A DNA stretch of 18,783 bases, taken from the NCBI GenBank assembly GCA_002339725.1, contig DDKN01000013.1, positions 5,768 to 24,550 on the forward strand. The letters run 5' to 3'. How positions within the stretch are numbered: position 1 is the stretch's first letter; every line of letters begins with the position of its first letter. Positions 1 through 6,103 of the stretch are shown one piece after another. The DNA is from Thiobacillus sp. UBA2597. Lineage in GTDB: Bacteria > Pseudomonadota > Gammaproteobacteria > Burkholderiales > Thiobacillaceae. Under the pieces are notes generated by a model. That model did not search any database and had not been told where the DNA came from. It was given only the letters and a program-made list of their open reading frames with translations. The translations under genes were made by a program, and so were the position numbers.

Positions 1-60
1 CCGAACATTCCCGGAAAATGTGGGAACCCGAAGGGCGACGAAGCGGGGCGGCCTTCTTTT

Positions 61-94
61 GGTTACTTTTCTTGGCCGAGCAAGAAAAGTAACC
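61..94. repeat. Perfect 14-bp inverted repeat downstream of ribF
   Basis: GGTTACTTTTCTTG (61-74) is exactly complementary to CAAGAAAAGTAACC (81-94), with the 6-nt loop GCCGAG. A pyrimidine-rich run CCTTCTTTT sits just before it. No T-tract follows the stem on either strand, so it is not a standard intrinsic terminator. From memory, very similar sequences occur as dispersed intergenic repeats in many beta- and gammaproteobacteria, often miscalled as short proteins. The rest of 1-164 shows no convincing gene. Confidence 0.7.
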
Positions 95-164
95 CGCTGC
101 CGGGCGGTTCCCGGCCAACCGCGCTCCCGTGACCCTATTACGGCGCCCGTTCGCCAACCCCAAC

Positions 165-1085
165 TCACACATTCAACAACCCCCGCGCCTGCGCCGCATC
201 CTTGTCGATCTGCGCGACCAGGGCGGCCAGGCTGTCGAATTTGGCCTCGTCGCGCAGCTTGTGCAGGAACTCCACCCGCAGGTGCTGGCGGTAGATGTTG
301 CGATCGAAGTTGAACAGGTGGACTTCCAGGGTCGGCCGGCCGTTGGCATGCACCGTGGGCCGGGTGCCCAGGCTGGCGACGCCGGGCCAGTCGGGTGCAT
401 CCAGGCCCTGCACGCGCACGGCGAAGATGCCGGTGACGGGCGGGCGGTTGTGTTTGAGCTGGATGTTGGCCGTGGGATAGCCGATCTCGCGCCCGAGCTT
501 GTCGCCGCCGACCACCCGGCCGGAGATCGAATAGGGCCGGCCCAAAAGCTGGGCGGCCTGCGCCATGTCGCCGGCGGCCAGGGCCTCGCGCACGGCGGTG
601 CTCGAGGCGCGCTGGCCGGCCGCGGCCACGGTGGGCAGGGCCTCGGCCTCGAAGCCGAGCTGGGCGCCCATTTGCTTGAGCAGGGCCAGGTCGCCGGCGC
701 GCCTGGCGCCGAAGCGGAAGTCGTCGCCGACCAGGACATAGCGCGCCTTCAGGCCCTCGGCCAGGATGCGCCGGACGAAGTCCTCGGCCGAGAGGGCGGC
801 GAAGGCGCGGGTGAAGCGGCAGATGTGGACGTGGGCCACGCCCAGGCTGCGCAGGATCTCCAGCTTTTCCCGCAGCGAGGTCAGCCGTGTCGGCGCGGCG
901 GCGGGGGTGAAGATCTCGCGCGGATGCGGCTCGAAGGTCAGCACCGTGGGCAGGGCGCCGACTGAGGTGGCCCGTGCGGTCAGCCGCGCGAGCATGGCCT
1001 GATGCCCGAGGTGGACGCCATCGAAGTTGCCGATGGTGACCGCGTTCGGGCGCAGGGCATGGGGCCAGCCGTGGGTGATGCGCAT
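165..1085 (-). CDS. ribF: Bifunctional riboflavin kinase / FAD synthetase RibF
   Basis: This 306-residue protein converts riboflavin to FMN and FMN to FAD in the cytoplasm. The N-terminal FAD synthetase domain shows the nucleotidyltransferase motif GNFDGVHLGHQ (residues 19-29), then TFEPHPREIF and the VGDDFRFG segment. The C-terminal riboflavin kinase domain shows SISGRVVGGDKLGREIGYPTAN, then GIFAVRV, SLGTRPT and the closing LEVHLF...YRQHLRVEFLHKLRDE block. Both catalytic halves are complete and the length matches the family (about 310). The ATG start lies just before the first conserved strand; no strong ribosome binding site is visible and the region ahead is A/T-rich. It follows murJ on the same strand after 53 bases and may be co-transcribed. 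The often-seen next genes ileS-lspA would lie beyond the left edge and cannot be judged. Confidence 0.97.
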   Translation of the reverse strand: MRITHGWPHALRPNAVTIGNFDGVHLGHQAMLARLTARATSVGALPTVLTFEPHPREIFTPAAAPTRLTSLREKLEILRSLGVAHVHICRFTRAFAALSAEDFVRRILAEGLKARYVLVGDDFRFGARRAGDLALLKQMGAQLGFEAEALPTVAAAGQRASSTAVREALAAGDMAQAAQLLGRPYSISGRVVGGDKLGREIGYPTANIQLKHNRPPVTGIFAVRVQGLDAPDWPGVASLGTRPTVHANGRPTLEVHLFNFDRNIYRQHLRVEFLHKLRDEAKFDSLAALVAQIDKDAAQARGLLNV

Positions 1086-1138
1086 GAAAATATGTTTATG
1101 AAAAAGCTGGAATTTTAGCCGCCGGGCGGGAGGGGCGT

Positions 1139-2677
1139 CTATTCGGCGGCCCGACGCCGGAACTGCCCGGGCCTAAAGCCGAGCAGAAACAGCGTGGCGA
1201 AATAGGTCGCGGCGCCGGCCAGAACCAGGCCGCCCAGGTGGGCCGCCCGCTCTCTGGCCCGGTATTCGAGCCATTGCGCCTCGCTGCCCATGGCGAACCA
1301 GAGTACGGCGGCCATCGCGAGCAGGGCCAGGGCGAGCTTGAGCAGAAAGGCGCTCCAGCCCGGCTGGGGCTGGTAGATCCGCTGCTTGCGCAACTGGTAG
1401 AACAGGATGCCGGCATTGAGGCAGGCGCCCAGCCCGATGGCCAGGGCCAGCCCGGCATGCTTGAGCGGCCAGATGAAGATCAGGTTCATCGCCTGGGTGG
1501 CGAGCAGGGTGAAGATGGCGATCTTGACCGGGGTGCGGATGTTCTGCCGGGCGTAGAAGCCGGGGGCGAGCACCTTGACCAGGATCAGCCCGATGAGGCC
1601 GACGCTGTAGGCCACCAGTGCGCTGCGGGTCATCGCCACGTCGTGCGGGGTGAATTCGCCGTAAAAGAACAGGGTGGCGATCAGGGGCACGGCCAGGATG
1701 GCCAGGGCCGCGGCCGCGGGCGCGGCCAGGAGCAGGGTCATGCGCAGGCCCCAGTCGAGCAGTTTGGAATATTCGGCGGTGTCGTTGTCGGCGTAATGCT
1801 TGGCCAGGCTGGGCAAGAGGATGGTGCCCAGGGCGACGCCGAGCAGGCCGGTGGGAAATTCCATCAGCCGGTCGGCGTAATACAGCCAGGACACGCTGCC
1901 GGTGACCAGGAAGGACGCGAACAGGGTATTGATCAGCAGGGACACCTGGGCGACCGAGACGCCGACCGCGGCCGGGCCCATCAATTTCAGGATCCGGCGT
2001 ACGCCCGCGTCCTGGAGGTCGAGATCCCAGCGCGGGATCAGGCCCAAACGCTTGAGGGCGGGGAGCTGGATCGACAGTTGCAAGAGTCCGCCCAAAAAGG
2101 CGCCCCACCCCAGGGCCAGCACCGGCGGGTCGAACCAGGGCGCGGCCACGGTGGCGGCCAGGATCATGGCGACGTTGAGCAGCACCGGGGTGAAGGCGGG
2201 CAGCGAGAAGCGGCTGTAGGTGTTGAGCACCCCGGCGGCGAGCGAGGTGAGCGAGATGAACAGGATGTAGGGGAAGACGATGCGCAGGAGATCGACCGTG
2301 AGGTCGAACTTGTCCGGGCTGGCGAGAAAGCCGGGGGCGCTGATCACCACCACCAGGGGGGCGGCCAGGATGCCGAGGCCGGTCACCCCGATCAGGGCGA
2401 GGAAGAGGGCGCTGGCGACCTTGTTGACCAGGACGTGGGTGGCCTCGGTCCCGCGTTTGTTCTTGTATTCGGCCAGCACCGGGACGAAGGCCTGGGAGAA
2501 GGCGCCTTCCGCGAATAAGCGACGCAGCAGGTTGGGCAGCTTGAAGGCGACGAAGAAGGCGTCGGTGGCGGCGCCGGCCCCGAAGGCGCGCGCGATCACG
2601 GCATCGCGCACAAAGCCCAGGATGCGCGAGAGCAAGGTCATGGAGCTGACGGCGGCGAGGGCTTTGAGCAGATTCAT
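1139..2677 (-). CDS. murJ: Lipid II flippase MurJ
   Basis: This 512-residue polytopic inner-membrane protein is the MurJ/MviN member of the MOP exporter superfamily. It flips lipid-linked peptidoglycan precursor (lipid II) to the periplasmic face. The N-terminus carries the hallmark MNLLKALAAVSSMTLLSRIL, followed by GFVRDAVIARAFGAGAATDAF and FKLPNLLRRLFAEGAFSQAF. About fourteen hydrophobic segments follow, including the conserved YADRLMEFPTGLLGVALGT region in the middle. Length fits the family. The ATG has no clear Shine-Dalgarno ahead of it. It is divergent from rpsT across a 104-base gap and is followed by ribF. The murJ/rpsT head-to-head pair is a common proteobacterial arrangement and supports the assignment. 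Confidence 0.97.
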   Translation of the reverse strand: MNLLKALAAVSSMTLLSRILGFVRDAVIARAFGAGAATDAFFVAFKLPNLLRRLFAEGAFSQAFVPVLAEYKNKRGTEATHVLVNKVASALFLALIGVTGLGILAAPLVVVISAPGFLASPDKFDLTVDLLRIVFPYILFISLTSLAAGVLNTYSRFSLPAFTPVLLNVAMILAATVAAPWFDPPVLALGWGAFLGGLLQLSIQLPALKRLGLIPRWDLDLQDAGVRRILKLMGPAAVGVSVAQVSLLINTLFASFLVTGSVSWLYYADRLMEFPTGLLGVALGTILLPSLAKHYADNDTAEYSKLLDWGLRMTLLLAAPAAAALAILAVPLIATLFFYGEFTPHDVAMTRSALVAYSVGLIGLILVKVLAPGFYARQNIRTPVKIAIFTLLATQAMNLIFIWPLKHAGLALAIGLGACLNAGILFYQLRKQRIYQPQPGWSAFLLKLALALLAMAAVLWFAMGSEAQWLEYRARERAAHLGGLVLAGAATYFATLFLLGFRPGQFRRRAAE

Positions 2678-2710
2678 GGGGTTATCGTTGGTATCGGGGC
2701 TGGGTCAGGC

Positions 2711-2739
2711 TTGTCTGGCCGAAACAAAGGCAATATAAT
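2711..2739 (+). promoter_or_regulatory. Sigma-70 promoter of rpsT
   Basis: A perfect -10 box TATAAT (2734-2739) is preceded by TTGTCT (2711-2716, four of six matches to TTGACA) with an ideal 17-base spacer. It lies about 40 bases before the rpsT start, in the murJ/rpsT divergent gap, and points toward rpsT. The start codon then follows an AGGAG ribosome binding site at 2768-2772. Confidence 0.85.
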
Positions 2740-2781
2740 CCGCGCCTTTCAATTGCGTCCAGGCAACAGGAGTACCGAATT

Positions 2782-3045
2782 ATGGCCAACAGTGCCCAGG
2801 CGCGGAAGCGTGCCCGTCAGAGCGCCAAGCAGCGCCTGCACAACATGGCTCTGCGTTCCGCTTACCGTACCGCGGTGAAGAAGGTGCAGAAGGCGATCGA
2901 GGCCGGCGACAAGGGCGCTGCCCAAGCCCTGTTCCAAACCTCGATGAGCGTGATCGACCGCATCGCCGACAAGAAGATCGTGCACAAGAACAAGGCCGCT
3001 CGCCACAAGAGCCGGCTGTCCGCCGCCATCAAGGCGATGGCCTAA
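2782..3045 (+). CDS. rpsT: 30S ribosomal protein S20
   Basis: This 87-residue, strongly basic protein is ribosomal protein bS20, a primary 16S rRNA-binding protein of the small subunit. The start MANSAQARKRARQSAKQRLH and the Lys/Arg/Ala-rich helical body are diagnostic, with an ending of the type RHKSRLSAAIKAMA. Length matches bS20 (about 87). The start codon is fixed by AGGAG nine bases upstream and a strong sigma-70 promoter further up. It is a single-gene unit, divergent from murJ and convergent with the small DUF3579-like gene. A GC-rich hairpin follows the stop. Confidence 0.98.
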   Translation: MANSAQARKRARQSAKQRLHNMALRSAYRTAVKKVQKAIEAGDKGAAQALFQTSMSVIDRIADKKIVHKNKAARHKSRLSAAIKAMA

Positions 3046-3050
3046 ACACC

Positions 3051-3078
3051 GCCGCCTGCACGAGCGGGCGGCGCCTTG
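3051..3078 (+). terminator. Possible terminator after rpsT
   Basis: GCCGCCTGC (3051-3059) pairs with GCGGGCGGC (3064-3072) through nine base pairs including one G-T wobble, with a 4-base loop ACGA. Only a weak tail (GCCTTGCTC) follows rather than a clean T-tract. It lies five bases after the rpsT stop and just before the end of the convergent gene, so it could serve both strands. Confidence 0.45.
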
Positions 3079-3079
3079 C

Positions 3080-3367
3080 TCAGCCCCGGGGGACGTGGCG
3101 GCCTTCCACGACCTGCAGGTCGTTGTCCCGGGCGAAATCCATCAGGAACCGGAATGCCATCGGATCGACTTGTTCGAGCCGACGGTTGACCACGACACAG
3201 TACATGCCCTCACGCGTGACAGGAAATATGTTCGCGGAGTAATGGGTGCGGTTGTCTGGGCTGACTGCGGCGAAGACGCCGCACAGCCGTTCGGCCCAGT
3301 CGCTGGGGCGGAACTTGCGGCCATCCTTGGTGAGGCCGCGAATGACGAGTTCTTCCTGGTTGGACAT
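3080..3367 (-). CDS. Small conserved protein, DUF3579-like
   Basis: This 95-residue protein starts MSNQEELVIRGLTKDGRKFR and continues with PSDWAERLCGVFA. It has a central strand-rich part (SANIFPVTREGMYCVVVNRRLEQVDP) and a C-terminal helix ending FLMDFARDNDLQVVEGRHVPRG. I recognise it as the betaproteobacterial DUF3579 type by overall pattern; no biochemical function is known to me. No signal peptide or membrane segment is visible, so it should be cytoplasmic. The ATG at 3367 is chosen because AGGGAG lies about eight bases upstream; the longer open frame toward ppa has no such support. It is convergent with rpsT and divergent from ppa across 82 bases. Confidence 0.82.
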   Translation of the reverse strand: MSNQEELVIRGLTKDGRKFRPSDWAERLCGVFAAVSPDNRTHYSANIFPVTREGMYCVVVNRRLEQVDPMAFRFLMDFARDNDLQVVEGRHVPRG

Positions 3368-3449
3368 ACAGAGTCTCCCTGGGGGTGCGATTGTACCAGC
3401 AACCGGGTGCGGCAAGGCGACGGACTGTACTTTTTGTGCCGAGGAAAAT

Positions 3450-3998
3450 ATGAATCTGGATCGAGTGTCTTCCGGCCGCGACGTGCCGAACGATTTCAAC
3501 GTCATCATCGAAATCCCCGCCCATGGCGAACCGATCAAGTACGAGGTGGACAAGGACACCGGCGCGATGTTCGTCGACCGCTTCATGTCCACCGCCATGC
3601 ACTATCCCTGCAACTACGGCTACATCCCGCACACCCTGTCGGACGATGGTGATCCGGTCGATGTTTTGGTGATCACGCCGATTCCGCTGATCACCGGCGT
3701 GGTGGTGCGTTGCCGTCCCGTGGGCATGCTCAGGATGACCGACGAGGCCGGGGTCGATGCCAAGCTGATCGCGGTGCCGATCGACAAGCTGTGCAATCTC
3801 TACAGCCAGGTGCAGAAGCCGGAAGACCTGCCGCCCCTGCTGCTCAACCAGATCGCCCACTTCTTCGAGCACTACAAGGACCTCGAGCCGAACAAGTGGG
3901 TGAAGGTGGAAGGCTGGGTCGGCGCCGACGCAGCCCGCGCCGAGATCCTGGCCGGTGTCGAACGCTACAAGGCGGCGCCCGAGAAGCCGATGTTTTAA
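3450..3998 (+). CDS. ppa: Inorganic pyrophosphatase, class I
   Basis: This 182-residue soluble enzyme hydrolyses pyrophosphate to two phosphates and so drives biosynthetic reactions that release it. The family signature DGDPVDV is at residues 66-72 and supplies three metal-binding aspartates (66, 68, 71). Other active-site residues are in place: E21 and K30 in IIEIPAHGEPIKYEVDK, R44 in FVDRFM and Y56 in HYPCNYGYIPHTL. The length is close to the E. coli enzyme (176). The ATG at 3450 has GAGGAA just upstream; the open frame extends further 5' but that part runs antisense into the DUF3579-like gene and lacks family sequence. In a lithotroph using APS-type sulfur chemistry the enzyme would also pull pyrophosphate-linked steps, which is inference. 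Confidence 0.97.
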   Translation: MNLDRVSSGRDVPNDFNVIIEIPAHGEPIKYEVDKDTGAMFVDRFMSTAMHYPCNYGYIPHTLSDDGDPVDVLVITPIPLITGVVVRCRPVGMLRMTDEAGVDAKLIAVPIDKLCNLYSQVQKPEDLPPLLLNQIAHFFEHYKDLEPNKWVKVEGWVGADAARAEILAGVERYKAAPEKPMF

Positions 3999-4020
3999 TC
4001 CGGGCGATCAGTCATCCGTT

Positions 4021-4077
4021 GGCAGTCGTCAGGTGTTTATATACATACTGCCGACTGACGACCGCAAACTGCCGACT
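4021..4077. repeat. Cluster of short direct and inverted repeats before the phosphoesterase gene
   Basis: ACTGCCGACT occurs twice (4047-4056 and 4068-4077), 21 bases apart. GTCGTCAG (4025-4032) is an exact inverted match to CTGACGAC (4055-4062), with an A/T-rich loop containing TTTATATACAT. A further inverted fragment GGCAGTCG lies at 4021-4028. The second direct copy ends three bases before the ATG at 4081, where a Shine-Dalgarno would be expected and none is seen. This may be an operator or a relic of a short intergenic repeat. Confidence 0.6.
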
Positions 4078-4080
4078 TTC

Positions 4081-4638
4081 ATGAAAATCTGCATCCTCTC
4101 CGACAGCCACGACAACCGCCGCCTGCTCGATCACGCGGTGGAGGATGCCGCGCGCCGCGGCGCCGAGGCGGTGCTGCATTGCGGTGACGTGGTGGCGCCG
4201 ACCACGCTCAGGGTGTTGAAGAAATACGGTCTGCCGGTGCATGTCATCCACGGCAACAACACCGGCGACCTCTACAGCATGACGCGGCTGGCGGCCGAGC
4301 CGGACAGCCCGGTGCGCTACCACGGCCAGGATGCCGTGCTGCATCTGGCCGGCCGCGCGATCTTCCTGGTGCATTACCCGCATTACGCCGCCGCCATGGC
4401 CCTGACCGGGGATTACGATCTGGTCTGTTGCGGGCACGACCACAAGGCCAGCATCAGCCGGATCGACAACATCAAGGGCGGCGTCACCCACCTGATCAAT
4501 CCCGGCACGGTGGGCGGCGTCGGCAAGCCACCGACCTATATCCTGGCCGATCTGGCGGCGCTCAGTTTCGAGATCCGTCCGGTGCCGACCGAGCCGGGCG
4601 AGGCCTGCAACGTCCCGCCCGCCAGCGTCCATCCCTGA
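4081..4638 (+). CDS. Metallophosphoesterase, YfcE/MJ0936 type
   Basis: This 185-residue protein has the metal-binding motifs of the calcineurin-like phosphoesterase fold in order: SDSHDN (residues 7-12), HCGDVV, HGNNTGD, HYPHY, CCGHDHK and INPGTVGG. This is the compact YfcE/MJ0936/Vps29-like arrangement, whose members hydrolyse phosphodiesters with two divalent metals; the physiological substrate is usually unknown. The Cys-Cys before GHDH and the two Asn in GNNTGD are mild deviations from the more usual GHTH and GNCD. The start ATG at 4081 directly precedes the first core strand (MKICILSD). No ribosome binding site is visible; repeats occupy that position. It follows ppa after 82 bases and precedes the qmo operon by 178 bases with no functional link evident. 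Confidence 0.88.
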   Translation: MKICILSDSHDNRRLLDHAVEDAARRGAEAVLHCGDVVAPTTLRVLKKYGLPVHVIHGNNTGDLYSMTRLAAEPDSPVRYHGQDAVLHLAGRAIFLVHYPHYAAAMALTGDYDLVCCGHDHKASISRIDNIKGGVTHLINPGTVGGVGKPPTYILADLAALSFEIRPVPTEPGEACNVPPASVHP

Positions 4639-4688
4639 GCCGCGCCGCGCGATAAACCCTGTGCTGCAGTCCGATTTATCCAATCTAT

Positions 4689-4717
4689 TTGCTTATAAGC
4701 ACATTCGATCTTAATGT
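4689..4717 (+). promoter_or_regulatory. Candidate promoter and palindrome upstream of qmoA
   Basis: GCTTATAAGC (4691-4700) is a perfect 10-bp palindrome in an A/T-rich island within otherwise GC-rich DNA. TTGCTT (4689-4694) followed 17 bases later by TAATGT (4712-4717) is a weak sigma-70-like pair that overlaps the palindrome. The layout would suit a repressor or activator site over a promoter for the qmo operon, about 100 bases before the start codon. The promoter match is poor and no regulator family is recognised. Confidence 0.4.
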
Positions 4718-4750
4718 CCGGCCTAGAGCGGGGCCATTGCGAGTAACATT

Positions 4751-4792
4751 CGGGGCATCTTCAGCCCGGCGCACTGGGCTGCCCGATTTTCT
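4751..4792 (+). terminator. Terminator-like hairpin in the leader of qmoA
   Basis: CAGCCC (4762-4767) pairs with GGGCTG (4776-4781) across an 8-base loop. CGGG (4751-4754) can extend the structure by pairing with CCCG (4782-4785). ATTTTCT follows at once. It sits 25 bases before the qmoA start. It may end transcripts from the phosphoesterase gene or act as an attenuator in the qmo leader. The four-T run is short. Confidence 0.45.
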
Positions 4793-4816
4793 GTCTTCAC
4801 CCATCGGAGGCGATTC

Positions 4817-6100
4817 ATGACGTCAGTTGTGGCGACCAACCAGACCATCCTGGTCGTGGGCGGCGGCATCTCCGGCATGACCGCGGCGCTCGAAGCGGCG
4901 GAAACCGGCAAGCAAGTCGTACTGGTGGAGAAGAACCCGTACCTGGGCGGCCGCACCGCCCAGCTCTATCGGTACTTCCCCAAGATGTGCCATCCCACCT
5001 GCGGCCTGGAGATCAATCTGCGCCGGCTCAAGGCCAATCCGCGCATCCAGGTGCTGACCCTGGCCGAGGTGACCGGCATCTCCGGCAGCAAGGGCGACTA
5101 CACGGTCAACGTCAAAATCGCCCCCCGCTTCGTCAACGAGAACTGCACCGCCTGCGGCGAGTGCGCCAAGGCGGTGACGGCCGAGATCGACGATGCCTTC
5201 AACTACAACCTGGGCAAGATCAAGGCGGCCTATCTGCCGCACGCCATGGCCTACCCCCAGCGCTATGTGCTGGACCCTTCGATCATCGGCACCGCCGATG
5301 CCGAGAAGGCCCGCGCGGCATGCAAGTACAACGCCATCGACCTGAACCAGAAGGAAGAACAGGTCAGCCTGAAGGCTGGCGCCATCGTCTGGGCCACCGG
5401 CTGGCAGCCCTACGACGCCGAGAAGATCACGCCCTATCGCTACGGCGAGTTCCCGAACGTCATCACCAACGTCGAATTCGAGCGCCTGGCCGACCCGCAT
5501 GGGCCGACCGGCGGCAAGATCCTGCGTCCGTCCGACGGCAAGGAAGCGAAGAACATCGCCTTCATCCAGTGCGCCGGTTCGCGCGACGAGAACCACCTGC
5601 GCCACTGCTCGCGCTTCTGCTGCATGGGCTCGCTCAAGCAGACCCACTACGTGCAGGAGAAATACGGCGATGAGGGCAAGTCGACCATCTACTACATCGA
5701 CATCCGCGCCATCGACCGCTTCGAGGATTTCTACGCCAAGGTCAAGGCCAACCCCAATGTCAGCTTCGTCAAGTCCAAGGTGGCCCGCATCTCCCAGGAC
5801 AAGGACGGCAACCCGGTATGCTGGGGCGTGAACACCGAGGGCTACAAGCGCTATTCCAATACCCACGACCTGGTGGTGCTGGCCGTGGGCATGGAGCCTG
5901 CGGTCAAGGGGGTGGACATCCCGGCCGAGGTGATGAGCGATTCCTCCGGCTTCATCATGGCCGACCCCAAGAACGCCGGCATCTTCGGCGCCGGCTGCGC
6001 CACCAATGCCCTGGATGTCAACCGCGCGGTGCAGAGTGCCACCGCCGCCGCCCTGCGCGCCATCCAGGTCGTCAACAAAGTCGCCCGTGCGGAGGCTTAA
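4817..6100 (+). CDS. qmoA: QmoA: HdrA-like FAD/Fe-S subunit of a Qmo/Hdr complex
   Basis: This 427-residue protein resembles QmoA of the quinone-interacting membrane-bound oxidoreductase and the core of HdrA. An FAD-binding Rossmann motif VVGGGISGMTAALEAAE begins at residue 13 and is followed by VEKNPYLGGR. Cysteine motifs are MCHPTCGLE (C58, C62), CTACGEC (C110, C113, C116), C169, and the HdrA-type pattern C252-X11-C264-X3-C268-C269. A second nucleotide-binding segment (LVVLAVGMEP) and the closing GIFGAGCATNALDVNRAV, with AVQSATAAA after it, are typical of the family. It should be cytoplasmic and accept or donate electrons through FAD. GGAGG at 4806-4810 sets the start. It heads a four-gene operon with qmoB three bases downstream. 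In sulfur oxidisers such complexes are proposed to connect APS reductase to the quinone pool; aprAB is not in this window. Confidence 0.92.
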   Translation: MTSVVATNQTILVVGGGISGMTAALEAAETGKQVVLVEKNPYLGGRTAQLYRYFPKMCHPTCGLEINLRRLKANPRIQVLTLAEVTGISGSKGDYTVNVKIAPRFVNENCTACGECAKAVTAEIDDAFNYNLGKIKAAYLPHAMAYPQRYVLDPSIIGTADAEKARAACKYNAIDLNQKEEQVSLKAGAIVWATGWQPYDAEKITPYRYGEFPNVITNVEFERLADPHGPTGGKILRPSDGKEAKNIAFIQCAGSRDENHLRHCSRFCCMGSLKQTHYVQEKYGDEGKSTIYYIDIRAIDRFEDFYAKVKANPNVSFVKSKVARISQDKDGNPVCWGVNTEGYKRYSNTHDLVVLAVGMEPAVKGVDIPAEVMSDSSGFIMADPKNAGIFGAGCATNALDVNRAVQSATAAALRAIQVVNKVARAEA

Positions 6101-6103
6101 GCT

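Noticed and set aside
1238..2518. 426-codon plus-strand open frame opposite murJ
   Set aside because: Gln/Gly/Glu-rich antisense translation of a strongly conserved membrane protein gene.
3246..3449. Longer N-terminus for pyrophosphatase
   Set aside because: It runs antisense through the DUF3579-like gene and shows no pyrophosphatase family sequence; GAGGAA just before 3450 fits the start there.
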